NCBI RefSeq assembly: GCF_020809045.1 | Contig: NZ_CP078079.1 | Span: 558,001 to 622,000 of the forward strand | Source of the DNA: Pseudarthrobacter sp. L1SW | Lineage (GTDB): Bacteria > Actinomycetota > Actinomycetes > Actinomycetales > Micrococcaceae | DNA: 64,000 nucleotides | Direction of reading: 5' to 3' | Program-made: the position numbers and the translations under genes | Notes under the pieces: model-generated | The model's database searches: none | What the model saw: only the letters and a program-made list of their open reading frames with translations | Told to the model about the DNA's origin: nothing | Shown here: piece by piece, positions 16,999 through 27,429 of the stretch | Numbering within the stretch: the first letter of the stretch is position 1 | Layout: every line of letters starts with the position of its first letter

Positions 16999-17012
16999 GG
17001 CTCCTCCAATTG

Positions 17013-17024
17013 TTAGTGCACTAA
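17013..17024. promoter_or_regulatory. Palindromic operator candidate TTAGTGCACTAA
   Basis: A perfect 12-bp palindrome, followed after three bases by a partial copy of its half site (TTAGCGTAC, 17028-17036). It lies 15 bases upstream of the MarR gene start, in the 77-base divergent spacer. Its length and position fit MarR-family operators. Confidence 0.6.
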
Positions 17025-17075
17025 TCATTAGCGTACACTTTCAGCAGTAGGCATGTCAGGTAAGGAGCCAGTTTC

Positions 17076-17318
17076 ATGGGTAAGGGCAACTCAGCAGGCA
17101 AGGACAACGCTTCGCAGCGCTTTATGCGGGCCACCGGCAAGCTCCGGGCCATCTTCGGCCCCGCAAACCGCTCATCCCTGGGCCATGACATGACGGAGGA
17201 AAACCGCAGGCTGCTGGCCCAGCGTGAGGCGGAGACCCAGCAGTGGGAGACCGTAACGCGGCCGGACGGCAGCACCTACGTGGTCCCCAGGAATCCAGAG
17301 GACAAGTCCCTCCGCTAA
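17076..17318 (+). CDS. Small hypothetical protein, paralogue 1
   Basis: 80 aa, soluble, family unknown. The segment QRFMRATGKLRAIFGPANRS is clearly related to the next gene's GFMNLTERLRFIFGPATR, and a late region (TRPDGSTYVVPRNPEDKS) also matches. A GGTAAGGAG ribosome site precedes the ATG. It is divergent from the MarR gene across a palindromic operator, so the regulator may control it. Confidence 0.65.
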   Translation: MGKGNSAGKDNASQRFMRATGKLRAIFGPANRSSLGHDMTEENRRLLAQREAETQQWETVTRPDGSTYVVPRNPEDKSLR

Positions 17319-17380
17319 GCCCGGCAATGCTGTCCTGGCCAAGAGCCTTTTCCCGTCCGCGGGCATAAAATAAGGGCACT

Positions 17381-17403
17381 GGCTCCTGGCGGCAGGAGCC
17401 CTT
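17381..17403 (+). terminator. Hairpin between the two small paralogues
   Basis: GGCTCCTG (17381-17388) pairs with CAGGAGCC (17393-17400), followed by CTTT. This is a weak terminator, possibly an attenuator before the second paralogue. Confidence 0.45.
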
Positions 17404-17425
17404 TCCCCCGATATCCGGGAAGGGG

Positions 17426-17650
17426 GTGGAAACAGTGGCACATGTACTCAGCGGTTTCATGAATCTCACCGAAAGGCTGCGGTTCATCTTCGGCCCGGCC
17501 ACGCGGCTGGACCCGGATACGCCTGTGGTTCACAAGCATGACGCTTTCGAACAGGCCTCGGAGGAGGACCTCTCGCACTTCGTCGTGGAAACCGATTCGA
17601 CCGGCCATCACTACGCTGTGCGCCGCGAAGACCTCGAGAAGGAACGCTGA
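17426..17650 (+). CDS. Small hypothetical protein, paralogue 2
   Basis: 74 aa, related to the protein at 17076 through the motif F-M-x(4)-LR-x-IFGPA-x-R and a C-terminal charged segment. The GTG start at 17426 follows GAAGGGGG. No known domain, no signal peptide and no clear membrane segment. A very strong terminator follows. The function is unknown. Confidence 0.6.
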   Translation: METVAHVLSGFMNLTERLRFIFGPATRLDPDTPVVHKHDAFEQASEEDLSHFVVETDSTGHHYAVRREDLEKER

Positions 17651-17680
17651 ACCGGCCACCCCAGGCTGGCGCATCCCAAA

Positions 17681-17738
17681 CGCAGAAACAGCCGGGCTCC
17701 CTTCCGAATTATCGGAAGGGAGCCCGGCTGTTTCTGCG
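17681..17738. terminator. Very long perfect hairpin, bidirectional terminator
   Basis: A 27-bp perfect stem (17681-17707 with 17712-17738, arm starting CGCAGAAACAGCCGGGCTCC) with a 4-base loop. It lies between the plus-strand small paralogue and the minus-strand lysC end. Confidence 0.85.
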
Positions 17739-17773
17739 TCCGGCTTCCCAGTGGGGCCGGCTGGGCAGGAGGC

Positions 17774-19132
17774 CTAGCGGCCGGTACCGCCGTACACCGT
17801 GGCTTCGTTTTCGCTGTCCAGGTCAAAGGCCTTGTGGATGACGCGGACAGCCTCGTCCAGCAGATCCGCGTGCGTCACAACAGAAATGCGGATCTCGGAG
17901 GTGGAGATCATGTTGATGTTGATCCCGGCGTCGGAGAGCGCCTTGAAGAAGGTTGCAGAAACGCCGGGATGGGAGCGCATGCCGGCACCGATCAGCGACA
18001 GCTTGCCGATCTGCTCGTTGTACTCGATGGTCTCGAAACCGATCTGGTCCTGCGCCGCGTGGAGGGCGGCGAGTGCGTCGGCGCCTTCCACGATGGGCAG
18101 CGTGAACGAGATGTCCGTCCGGCCAGTGCCGTGGGTGGAAACGTTCTGCACGATCATGTCGATGTTCGAGTGGGCGTCGGCGATGACCTGGAAGATCGCT
18201 GCGGCCTTGCCCGGAATGTCCGGAACGCCAACAACGGTGACCTTGGCTTCGGAACGGTCGTGCGCAACGCCGGAGATGATTGGCTGCTCCAAGGCAACTC
18301 CCTCTTGTGTGGTGATCTTGTCTTCGGCGCTGGGGATGACCCAGGTGCCTTCGTGCTGGCTGAATGAGGAACGGACATGCAGGGGCACGCCGAACCTGCG
18401 GGCATACTCTACGCAGCGCAGGTGGAGGATCTTGGCGCCGGACGCCGCGAGCTCCAGCATTTCCTCGCTGGAAATCCGCTCGATCTTCTGGGCGGAAGGA
18501 ACTACGCGGGGATCGGCGGTGTAGATGCCGTCCACGTCTGTGTAGATCTCGCAGACGTCCGCCTCCAGGGCCGCTGCCAGCGCCACCGCGGTGGTGTCCG
18601 AGCCGCCCCGGCCAAGGGTGGTGATCTCGTTGGTGGCCCGGCTCATGCCCTGGAAACCGGCCACGATGGCGATATTGCCCTTGTCCAGCGCGGTGCGGAT
18701 CCGGTGGGGATCGACGTCGATGATCCGGGCTTTGCCGTGGATGCCGTCAGTGATCATGCCGGCCTGGGAACCGGTGAATGACTGGGCGGAGGCGCCCAGC
18801 TTGTTGATGGCCATGGCCAGCAGCGCCATGGAGATGCGCTCGCCCGCGGACAGCAGCATGTCCATTTCGCGGGCGGGGGCGGAGTCTGTCACCTGGGCGG
18901 CAAGGTCCAGGAGTTCGTCCGTGGTGTCACCCATGGCCGAGACGACAACAACCACCTCGTTGCCGGCGGCCTGTGCGTCCACCACGCGTTTGGCAACCCG
19001 CTTGATGCCGTCCGCGTCCGCTACGGAGGAACCGCCGAACTTCTGCACGATGAGCTGCTTTGTCACCGCACGGCCGGCGGGCAGCTCCTGCGGCTGCGTT
19101 GCGTTGTGCACTTCGGTAGTGGGCGTACTCAT
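17774..19132 (-). CDS. lysC: Aspartokinase
   Basis: Phosphorylates aspartate, the first step towards lysine, threonine, methionine and diaminopimelate. 452 aa. The kinase domain opens with [20 protein letters not shown], and [18 protein letters not shown] and [20 protein letters not shown] follow. The C-terminus has two ACT regions ([40 protein letters not shown]) for feedback control. ATG 19132 is preferred because GAAGG lies 8 bases upstream. As in many actinobacteria, an internal start for a separate beta subunit is possible; asd is not in the immediate neighbourhood. Confidence 0.95.
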   Translation of the reverse strand: MSTPTTEVHNATQPQELPAGRAVTKQLIVQKFGGSSVADADGIKRVAKRVVDAQAAGNEVVVVVSAMGDTTDELLDLAAQVTDSAPAREMDMLLSAGERISMALLAMAINKLGASAQSFTGSQAGMITDGIHGKARIIDVDPHRIRTALDKGNIAIVAGFQGMSRATNEITTLGRGGSDTTAVALAAALEADVCEIYTDVDGIYTADPRVVPSAQKIERISSEEMLELAASGAKILHLRCVEYARRFGVPLHVRSSFSQHEGTWVIPSAEDKITTQEGVALEQPIISGVAHDRSEAKVTVVGVPDIPGKAAAIFQVIADAHSNIDMIVQNVSTHGTGRTDISFTLPIVEGADALAALHAAQDQIGFETIEYNEQIGKLSLIGAGMRSHPGVSATFFKALSDAGININMISTSEIRISVVTHADLLDEAVRVIHKAFDLDSENEATVYGGTGR

Positions 19133-19330
19133 GCGCGTACCTTCACTGGATCGGTAGGAGTTTGAGGCCAGGCAGCCTGGCGCCTGGTCGGCGCGACTTC
19201 TTCCCCACAGTTTATCGCCGCCCGCTGCCGCGGGTTGAATTGTGACCATTTTCCGGCCGGATAGGCAGCCCCGGGAGGCGTAGGCTCAGAGCGTCGGAAT
19301 GCAATGACTGTGGGGGACAGGTGCAGATAG

Positions 19331-20292
<962 letters not shown>

Positions 20293-20296
<4 letters not shown>

Positions 20297-21426
20297 GCCA
20301 GGCAACCGACAACAGGCAGGACACGCCCGGAACCGGAGCGTCAGCCGCCTATCTGGCGGGAATCAGGAATGTGGTGGTCCTGGAGCTGAAGCAGCGCCTG
20401 CGTTCACGCGGCTGGTACATCATGCTGGCCATCTGGTTCGTCCTGACCGGTGTGGTCACCCTGCTGACGTGGGCCAGCTGGAACGCTTCTCAGGCTGCCC
20501 AGCGGGCCTATGGAGGCTATGTTCCACCGGAGCCCGCTGGCCCCGGTTCCATAATTTTTGAAGTGGTGCTGGCGTTCGTCCTGTTGTTTGCCCTCCTGGT
20601 GGCGCCCGCCTTGTCCGCCAATGCCATCACCGGGGACCGGGCAGGCGGCACGCTGGCCATCCTGCAGGTCACCCTGCTCGAACCCGGCCAGATCCTCTGG
20701 GGGAAGTTCTTTGCGGCCTGGCTCGCCGCCCTCGCGTTCCTGGTGGCCAGCGCGCCATTCCTGGTCATTGGGGTGGCCCTTGGGGGAATGACCCCTGGGC
20801 ACGTGCTGGTGGCACTGCTGATGCTGGCTGTTGAAGTGGGAGTGGTGTGCGCCGTGGGCGTGGGGATTTCGGCCCTGGCCGGACGGCCCCTGTTCTCCAT
20901 CGTGGTGACCTACCTTGCCGTGGCCGGGCTCGTCTTCGGGACGCTGATTTCGTTCATGCTTGGCACAGGCCTGGCCCAGGGCAGCGTCATGGCCAACAAC
21001 CCGCAGTACCGCCAGTACGCGCCGCTGGAGTCCGGCCCCTTTGGGCCGGAATACACCTGCTCCGGTCCGCTCCGGGAACAGCCTGCCCTCCGCACCGAGC
21101 GGGTCGCGTGGCTGCTGGGCATGAACCCCTTTGTGGTGGTGGCCGATGCCATCCCTTACCGCGATCGCACGGCGCAGACGGGCTTCGCCTCCGTGGGGGC
21201 CATCGAGGGAATCAGCCAGGGCGCCCGCCAGGCCATGGCCGGTCCGGACGGCACCATCCCCTGCGCCAACGGCGTGGTCCAGCCGGCGTACCTGGGGCAG
21301 AAAACACCGCTGTGGCCGCTCGGCCTGGGGCTCCAGCTGGTGCTGTCCGCGCTGCTGATGTGGCTGGGCTGGCGGGCGCTCCGGACACCCGCGCACAAGC
21401 TGGCCAGGGGTGTGCGCATCGCGTAG
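20293..21426 (+). CDS. ABC-2 type permease
   Basis: 377 aa membrane protein with about six hydrophobic segments, for example IMLAIWFVLTGVVTLLTWAS, VVLAFVLLFALLVAPALSAN and IVVTYLAVAGLVFGTLISFM. A large extracytoplasmic loop carries two cysteines (YTCSGPLREQ and GTIPCANG). It pairs with the ATPase at 19331. The same loop layout recurs in the protein encoded at 21535, which suggests a heteromeric exporter with two related membrane subunits. Confidence 0.85.
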
Positions 21427-21534
21427 GCCTGGCTCTGGACAGCTCCGCCGTGTTGGGCAACGATAGGACCAGCCGGCGCGCTTGCCGGTCTTAGCTGGGG
21501 CTGGGGCCTGTCCGTGGAAAGGCGGGGCTTCCCC

Positions 21535-22626
21535 ATGGCCGACGACGAGCAGCCTGCTGCACAACCAGTCGCCGAACCCTTCTACGAACCCATCGGCGGG
21601 AACTCCCACGGTTCCGGCGGTTCCAGCCGGGATGATGACGACGGCGGCCTGGACCAGGTGCGCGGCCGCGGGATGGGCCTGCAGCTGGCGTTGGCTGATG
21701 TGGTCCGCACCGTCCGTACCGCCAGGTTCTGGGCACTGGCGGGCGGCGCTGTCCTGGGAACGTGGGCTGCTTCCGGCGCCGCCGTGCTGATGTTTGTGTC
21801 GCTGGGGCAGGGAAGTGGCGGGTACAACGCCCCACTGCTGGCGTACGCGCTCGCCGCAACCCTGATGCCGTCCGTGGGGGCCTTTGTTGCGGTGGCCTGG
21901 GGCATGCAGGGCTACAAGCAGATGGCCGCAGCCGGGGAGCCTGCCGCGGGCGGCGGAATCCTCCCGGCATTGCTGGCCACAACATTCCGTGGGTTGGTCC
22001 TGGCTGTCCTAACGCTCTGCGTGCTGATGTTCCAGGCGCTGGTTGCCGGTGAAGCGGGTGCTGTGGCGGCAGCCGCGGCAGGGGTCACCGCTGTCGAGGG
22101 CGCCCTTTTCGGCGCCGTTGGGGTGGCGGCCGCGGCGGGGAAGTCGGGACCGGCCCGTGTGGCGGGCTGGGCGCTCGCGGCAATCCTGGTGGCTGGCTCG
22201 GCCGGGGCAGCTGCCGCCCTGGTCCCCTTGGTCCGGGTGGTGGAACCGGTGACCGTGGCCGTGAATGTGCAATGGGGCCCGGCCGGCACCCCGGTGGCGT
22301 ACGAGTGTTCGGAAGTCCCGGCCGGGGTAGCCGAGGTCTACCATACCGAGCGCATCATGTGGCTGGCCGCCATCAGCCCTTCAGTGGTTTTCCTGGCCGT
22401 GGGGGCTGATGCCGATCCGGCCGGAAGAGTCCTGGGATGGGTGCCGGCGGCCCTGCAGGAAGCGGGGGACGGCACCCAGGTCCCCTGTGTGAACGGGGAA
22501 CCGCGGGCCAGGGATTCGGCGCGCATGCCGCTGCCTGTAGTGGGAATTGCCGGCCAGGCCCTGGTGGCCGGAGCGCTGCTGGCCGCCGGAAACAAGGTTT
22601 CGTCGCGCCGGCGTTCGCTGCCCTGA
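21535..22626 (+). CDS. Membrane protein, second subunit of the ABC exporter (inferred)
   Basis: 363 aa from ATG 21535, with AGGCGGGG upstream; GTG 21514 is an alternative. An acidic, soluble N-terminus of about 60 residues precedes six or so membrane segments (FWALAGGAVLGTWAASGAAV, LVLAVLTLCVLMFQALVAG and others). The late loop YECSEVPAGVAEVYHTERIM ... GTQVPCVNGEP parallels the loop of the preceding permease (Y-x-C-S ... TER-x-x-WL ... GT-x-x-PC-x-NG). It is therefore probably a diverged duplicate of the permease. The 108-base gap leaves co-transcription likely but not certain. Confidence 0.65.
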   Translation: MADDEQPAAQPVAEPFYEPIGGNSHGSGGSSRDDDDGGLDQVRGRGMGLQLALADVVRTVRTARFWALAGGAVLGTWAASGAAVLMFVSLGQGSGGYNAPLLAYALAATLMPSVGAFVAVAWGMQGYKQMAAAGEPAAGGGILPALLATTFRGLVLAVLTLCVLMFQALVAGEAGAVAAAAAGVTAVEGALFGAVGVAAAAGKSGPARVAGWALAAILVAGSAGAAAALVPLVRVVEPVTVAVNVQWGPAGTPVAYECSEVPAGVAEVYHTERIMWLAAISPSVVFLAVGADADPAGRVLGWVPAALQEAGDGTQVPCVNGEPRARDSARMPLPVVGIAGQALVAGALLAAGNKVSSRRRSLP

Positions 22627-22642
22627 CACTACCCCCGCCCGA

Positions 22643-23242
22643 TCAGGTGAGGGCGTTCCGGCGGCCCTCGAACGCCCGGCCCAGCGTGACCTCATCCGCG
22701 TATTCCAGGTCGCCGCCCACCGGCAGGCCGGAGGCAAGGCGGGTCACGGTGATGCCGATTGTCTTGAGCATGCGCGCGAGGTAGGTGGCGGTGGCTTCAC
22801 CCTCGAGGTTGGGGTCCGTGGCGATGATGACTTCCTGGATGGCGCCGTCATTGAGCCGGGTCAGGAGCTCACGGATGCGGAGCTGCTCCGGTCCGATGCC
22901 CGCAATCGGGTTGATGGCGCCGCCCAGCACGTGGTAACGGCCCCGGAATGAGCGCGTTCGTTCCACGGCCAGGACATCCTTTGATTCCTCCACCACGCAG
23001 ATGACCGCTGGATCCCGGCGCGGGTCACGGCAGATGTTGCACAGTTCCTGCTCGGTGACGTTCCCGCAGACAGTGCAGAACTTGACCCGTTCCTTGACGG
23101 TGGTGATCGCCTCAACCAAGCGCTTCATGTCCTGCGGATCAGCTTCGAGGATGTGGAATGCCAGCCGCTGGGCCGACTTGGGGCCCACTCCGGGAAGGCG
23201 TCCGAGCTCATCGATCAGCTCCTGGACAGCACCTTCGTACAC
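22643..23242 (-). CDS. recR: Recombination protein RecR
   Basis: 199 aa, the full family length. It works with RecF/RecO in loading RecA on gapped DNA. The helix-hairpin-helix [20 protein letters not shown], the four-cysteine zinc site [19 protein letters not shown] and the Toprim domain ([17 protein letters not shown] ... [19 protein letters not shown]) are all visible. It lies 79 bases downstream of dnaX on the same strand. The ybaB gene found between dnaX and recR in many bacteria is absent here. Confidence 0.97.
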   Translation of the reverse strand: MYEGAVQELIDELGRLPGVGPKSAQRLAFHILEADPQDMKRLVEAITTVKERVKFCTVCGNVTEQELCNICRDPRRDPAVICVVEESKDVLAVERTRSFRGRYHVLGGAINPIAGIGPEQLRIRELLTRLNDGAIQEVIIATDPNLEGEATATYLARMLKTIGITVTRLASGLPVGGDLEYADEVTLGRAFEGRRNALT

Positions 23243-23321
23243 TATTTCCCCTTAGCTTGGGATGGATTGCGGGCAGGTCAAAGGCTTATCAACGGTTTCC
23301 CCGGTTGGACCCGGGTAACCG

Positions 23322-26300
23322 TCAATACCGCGGTGTGATGGGGCTTCCGTCGGGCGAGCGCTCCTCAATCAGCTTTCCGCCCAGAATACGCTCTACCGCG
23401 GCACGGCCGAACACGCCGGACTCCTCGATGGTCTCATCATCGGCGCTCGGTATGTCCTGGACATAGGTGGCAGCAGCCGCCACCGCGCGTGCAGGGGCCT
23501 TGGCGCGCCCGGCTTCCGCTTCAGGACTGTTGGAGAGGCGCTGGTAAAGGCTTTGCCGGGCCTCGGCTGCGGCAGCGGCGGATGACTGAGGAGCGGGGGC
23601 AACGTGAGAGGGAACCGCTGCGGGAGCAGACGAGGCTGACGCCATGGCGTACTCAGGTTCCCGCGCGTTATCCGCCACGGAATTGCCCCCGCCCGCTTCC
23701 TCCGCGCCAAACCGTCCCGCACCCGGAGCTGATGCAGACGGGTCCAGGCCCCAGTCCGGCTCCGGGCTGGTGCCGGCCTTCGTGACCGGGATTGAAGGCG
23801 GGACCTGGGCTGTGGCCGGTTCGTAGCGCGGGGGAGCAGCGGGCCCGGCAGGTGCGCCCTCCGGCACTGCAGCGGCGGCTGCCCTGCCCACATTGCTTTC
23901 CTCGCCCACTACCCAAATTCCAGGCGCCTGTTCCACGGCCCGGGTCCAGGGGTCATGGGGTGGTGCAACAGCTTTGGTGGCAGCGCCGGGCTGCCCGTGA
24001 AGTTGAGCGCCCGGTGGGTTAGCGCCCTCGGTGTTAACCGGGGCCGAACCGGCCAGCGAAGATACCTTCGTCGCGGCACCCCTGCGGGGGGTGCCCGATG
24101 GGCTTGAACCAGCCGGCGTTGCTGAGGACTGGGACCTGTTGGACGGCGCCCAGTCCAGGGGAGGCTCTTCGTCCAGAGGGGGAGCGTCTTCGTCCCTGGC
24201 CGGACCCCAATCGTCGTCGGAGTATGAGTAATCTCCCGCCGGGGCGGCGTAAGTCGCCGGAACGGGGGCGGAGTCCGCCTGGGCAGGAACCTGCACCGCA
24301 GGCTGTCCGGACGCGGGCAGCCCGGCACCGCTCCCGGAAAGCGGGGCTTGAGGTGCCGTGGCTGCTGCCTGGGCCACCCCGTCCGGGGCAACGCCGTGGG
24401 CCCGGCCGGCATCATCCTGTCCCAGCCCGGGACGTGCGGGTTGCTGGTGGTTTGCGTCCGGCACAGGGTTCTGCTGGTTCGCGGGGAGGAACCCGCTTGC
24501 CACGCCCGCCTGGTGGGCGGCATCGCTTCCCGTCGGAGCAGGACTAGGAGCAGGAGAAGGAGCGGGTGCCGGAGCCGGCGCCAGCCCCCAGGCGACGTCA
24601 GCCGAAGTTGCCGGGGCCACCCGGCTGGCTGGCACTTTTGGGTTTGGGTCAGAGCTCGCCTGCGTGCCGCCACCGGCTGACGCAGTGATTTGGCAGTCGA
24701 TGCCTACGGTCTTGTGGATGGCCTGGCGCAGATTCTCCGAATGGTCTGCCCGGCCGAAGGCACCGGCAAGTCCGGACGTGGTGAATGCCAGGGTGAGGCT
24801 GTGGCCGTCGAAGGCGGCGACCTGGGCGTTGGGTTCAACGAGGGCCCACGTACTGCGTTTGATTTTGGACAGGGTCTGCAGGACGTCGGGCCAGGCGCGG
24901 CGCAGGACCTCCACGTCTCCCATCGGTCCCGGAGCAGCGGCAGGCGCCGCCGCGGCGGGTGCCGCCGGGGCAGGCGACTTCTCCGCCTGGCCGGCAGGGG
25001 GAGCTGCTTGGGGCTCGGCGGCGGCCGCCGGGCCGGGACGCTGGGGGGCGGCGGGACCCGGCGTTTGGTCGGCGCCCTCGGCCCGGCCGGAACCCGGCGT
25101 CTGCATGGCACCTCGCGCCGAAGCAGGCGCACCGGCAGCATCCGGCCCCACCTGGGCCTCCGTTGAGCCAAAGCCGGGGCCGCGGCCGGCTGAACGGTCC
25201 GAAGGGGCTGAACCGTTCGAAGTGGCTGAACCGTTCGAAGGGGCTGAACCGTTCGAAGGGGCTGAACCGGCGGACGGGGCCGAACGATCCGTAGGGGCCG
25301 ACGACGGACGGTTTCCAGCCCGTTCCTCCACCGGCCAGTCACTGGTGCTGACGCGCGGAGCGGTCAGGGGAGCGCGGGGTTCGCCCACCGCGGGGACGGA
25401 ATCCCCGGCGGAGCCCGCACCGGCGGAGGCCGGGGCGGCAGCTGCCGGGCCATCAGCTGACTGGCCATCAGGTGCCTGGCCCCCGGGCGCTTTGGTGGCT
25501 GCCGGCAACACCGGGCTGCTGGCTGCCGCGCCCGCATCCGCCGGAGCGGCAGGCGCTGGCCTGGCGGTATCCAGGGCCGGAACAATGGCCTCGGCGGCGC
25601 CAGCTGAAGGCACCGGAGCCGAGGGCCTTGCTTCCCGGGCAGGGGCCTTAACTGCGGCGGGTTGGGGTGCTGGGGGAGCGGGAAGTGTGGCGGCGTCGGC
25701 ACCCGCCCCGGCCGGAGCACCGACGTCGTTGCCGGCGTAGTTCAGCCTGCGCTCCACGCGGTCTATCCGCGCCGCCATGCCGCGCTCGTTCTGCTCCGAG
25801 CTGGGCAAAAGGATCCGGGCGCACAGCAGCTCGAGGTGCAGCCGCGGGGACGTGGCGCCGGTCATCTCGGTCAGGGCCGTGTTGGTGACGTCGGCGGCGC
25901 GTGACAGCTCGGCCGCCCCCAGGTTATGGGCCTGGTTCTTCAGGCGGGCAATCTGGTCCGCAGGCATGCCGCGGAGAATGGTCTGGGCGCTTTCCGGCAT
26001 GGCCTGGACGATGATGAGGTCCCGGAACCGCTCCAGCAGGTCCTCAACGAAGCGGCGGGGATCGTGGCCGGTTTGGATCACGCGGTCCACGGCACGGAAA
26101 ACGGTAGCGGCGTCAGAAGCGGCAACAGCCTCAACCACGTCATCCAGCAGCGAAGCGTGAGTGTATCCGAGCAGCGCCACGGCAAGCTCGTAGTCCAGGC
26201 CGTTCGGCCCGGCGCCGGCCATCAGCTGGTCCAGGACGGAGAGGGAATCACGGACAGAGCCGCCGCCGGCACGGATTACCAGCGACAGTACGCCGGGGGC

Positions 26301-26903
26301 AACCGGGACGTTCTCCTGGTTACACAGGAGCTCCAGATAGGCCATCAGGGGTTCCGGCGGCACCAGCCGGAACGGGTAGTGGTGGGTGCGGGAACGGATG
26401 GTCCCGATGACCTTGTCCGGCTCCGTGGTGGCGAAGATGAATTTGATGTGTTCCGGCGGTTCTTCCACGATCTTCAGCAGGGCGTTGAAACCGGCGGACG
26501 TGACCATGTGGGCCTCGTCAATGATGAAGATCTTGTAGCGGTCCCGCACCGGTGCGTAGGTGGCCCGCTCGCGGAGGTCCCGCGCATCGTCCACGCCGCC
26601 GTGGCTGGCGGCGTCAATCTCTATGACGTCCAGCGAGCCGGAGCCGCCGCGGGCAAGCTCGACGCAGCTGGAGCAGGTTCCGCAGGGGGTATCCGTGGGG
26701 CCCTGTGCGCAGTTGAGGCAGCGCGCAAGGATGCGGGCGGACGTGGTCTTGCCGCAGCCCCTGGGACCGGAGAAGAGGTAGGCGTGGTTGACCCGGTTTT
26801 TCCGTAAAGCGGTCATCAACGGCTCGGTGACATGCTCCTGCCCGATAACGTCAGCAAACGAATCCGGACGGTACCTGCGGTAGAGGGCGGTAGTAACTGT
26901 CAC
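23322..26903 (-). CDS. dnaX: DNA polymerase III subunit gamma/tau
   Basis: Clamp-loader ATPase, cytosolic. GTG 26903 gives the usual beginning TTALYRRYRPDSFADVIGQE; a longer frame from ATG 26933 adds ten residues. The AAA+ features are Walker A in FSGPRGCGKTTSARILA, a zinc-finger insertion (CLNCAQGPTDTPCGTCSSC), and DEAH in IFIIDEAHMVTSAGFNALLK. Domain III runs to about residue 370. The remaining 800 or so residues are Ala/Pro/Ser-rich, with a short well-formed C-terminal core (MGDVEVLRRAWPDVLQTLSK) and a conserved end (AVERILGGKLIEE). The total of 1193 aa is long even for actinobacteria. A tandem 18-bp repeat lies in the tail. Confidence 0.95.
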   Translation of the reverse strand: MTVTTALYRRYRPDSFADVIGQEHVTEPLMTALRKNRVNHAYLFSGPRGCGKTTSARILARCLNCAQGPTDTPCGTCSSCVELARGGSGSLDVIEIDAASHGGVDDARDLRERATYAPVRDRYKIFIIDEAHMVTSAGFNALLKIVEEPPEHIKFIFATTEPDKVIGTIRSRTHHYPFRLVPPEPLMAYLELLCNQENVPVAPGVLSLVIRAGGGSVRDSLSVLDQLMAGAGPNGLDYELAVALLGYTHASLLDDVVEAVAASDAATVFRAVDRVIQTGHDPRRFVEDLLERFRDLIIVQAMPESAQTILRGMPADQIARLKNQAHNLGAAELSRAADVTNTALTEMTGATSPRLHLELLCARILLPSSEQNERGMAARIDRVERRLNYAGNDVGAPAGAGADAATLPAPPAPQPAAVKAPAREARPSAPVPSAGAAEAIVPALDTARPAPAAPADAGAAASSPVLPAATKAPGGQAPDGQSADGPAAAAPASAGAGSAGDSVPAVGEPRAPLTAPRVSTSDWPVEERAGNRPSSAPTDRSAPSAGSAPSNGSAPSNGSATSNGSAPSDRSAGRGPGFGSTEAQVGPDAAGAPASARGAMQTPGSGRAEGADQTPGPAAPQRPGPAAAAEPQAAPPAGQAEKSPAPAAPAAAAPAAAPGPMGDVEVLRRAWPDVLQTLSKIKRSTWALVEPNAQVAAFDGHSLTLAFTTSGLAGAFGRADHSENLRQAIHKTVGIDCQITASAGGGTQASSDPNPKVPASRVAPATSADVAWGLAPAPAPAPSPAPSPAPTGSDAAHQAGVASGFLPANQQNPVPDANHQQPARPGLGQDDAGRAHGVAPDGVAQAAATAPQAPLSGSGAGLPASGQPAVQVPAQADSAPVPATYAAPAGDYSYSDDDWGPARDEDAPPLDEEPPLDWAPSNRSQSSATPAGSSPSGTPRRGAATKVSSLAGSAPVNTEGANPPGAQLHGQPGAATKAVAPPHDPWTRAVEQAPGIWVVGEESNVGRAAAAAVPEGAPAGPAAPPRYEPATAQVPPSIPVTKAGTSPEPDWGLDPSASAPGAGRFGAEEAGGGNSVADNAREPEYAMASASSAPAAVPSHVAPAPQSSAAAAAEARQSLYQRLSNSPEAEAGRAKAPARAVAAAATYVQDIPSADDETIEESGVFGRAAVERILGGKLIEERSPDGSPITPRY
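25201..25296. repeat. 18-bp tandem repeat inside dnaX
   Basis: About five copies of an 18-bp unit (GAAGGGGCTGAACCGTTC on the plus strand) that become degenerate towards 25296. They encode repeated Ser-Ala-Pro-Ser-Asn-Gly in the linker of tau. Such repeats can change copy number by slippage without shifting the frame. Confidence 0.8.
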
Positions 26904-26958
26904 AGAGAAAACCCTACCAATCCGGGCCGACATCCTGCCGCCCTGTGGGGGAATAGTA

Positions 26959-27048
26959 AAGACCCCCCATGCACCCGCCAGAGCCCATTTACCCTTGCTA
27001 CCTTCCGGTCCTGGGGGAGTTCAACAGGATGACGCCACATGAGGGGCC
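26959..27048 (-). ncRNA. ffs: Signal recognition particle RNA (small bacterial 4.5S type)
   Basis: On the minus strand the sequence contains the diagnostic SRP domain IV hairpin, CAGGACCGGAAGGTAGCAAG, matching the GGUCCGGAAGGAAGCAG apical region of E. coli 4.5S RNA that binds Ffh. The flanks fold back on each other (CCCCTCATGTGG at the 5' side against GCATGGGGGG at the 3' side), giving one long hairpin of about 90 bases. It lies just upstream of dnaX on the same strand, a known actinobacterial arrangement. End positions are estimated from the pairing and are good to a few bases. Confidence 0.9.
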
Positions 27049-27096
27049 GTCAGATACTTTACCCGAACTTCCGGCCTGACTCGAATCGGCCCCTGA

Positions 27097-27429
27097 TCAG
27101 CGCCAGCCCTCCACCGGCCAGCTCATAAAGGCCGGTTCCTCGTAGGGATGCGCCGCCCGCAGCGCTTCAACCACGGCGCCCAGCATTGGCTGCCCAACCA
27201 CGCATTCGATCTTGTCCTCTGCCACCTCTTCAGGCTTTCCCACGTGCCCAAGGTACGGTTCGGAGCCCTCCCGGGGAGTAAAGCGGCCCGTCCCGGGCGT
27301 GACGAACGAACAGTGCGAGTAGTTGCCGATCCTGCCGGCCCCGGCGTCACCGATGGCCTTGAGGAGGCGGTCCGTGTGGGAGCGGGGGACGTAGACCACC
27401 AGTGCATGCAGCTCATTCATAGTGTCCAT
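27097..27429 (-). CDS. Stand-alone YqfO/NIF3 insertion-type domain protein
   Basis: 110 aa. The order LHALVVYVPRSHTDRLLKAI, GAGRIGNYSHCSFVTPGTGR, FTPREGSEPYLG and EALRAAHPYEEPAF matches the CutA-like domain inserted in YqfO/NIF3 proteins. This domain also occurs alone, with unknown role and possible metal or oligomer-interface function. ATG 27429 or ATG 27420 may be the start; both follow a GGGGAC. The open frame continues upstream to 27717 but that part has no family similarity and is left out. Confidence 0.8.
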   Translation of the reverse strand: MDTMNELHALVVYVPRSHTDRLLKAIGDAGAGRIGNYSHCSFVTPGTGRFTPREGSEPYLGHVGKPEEVAEDKIECVVGQPMLGAVVEALRAAHPYEEPAFMSWPVEGWR

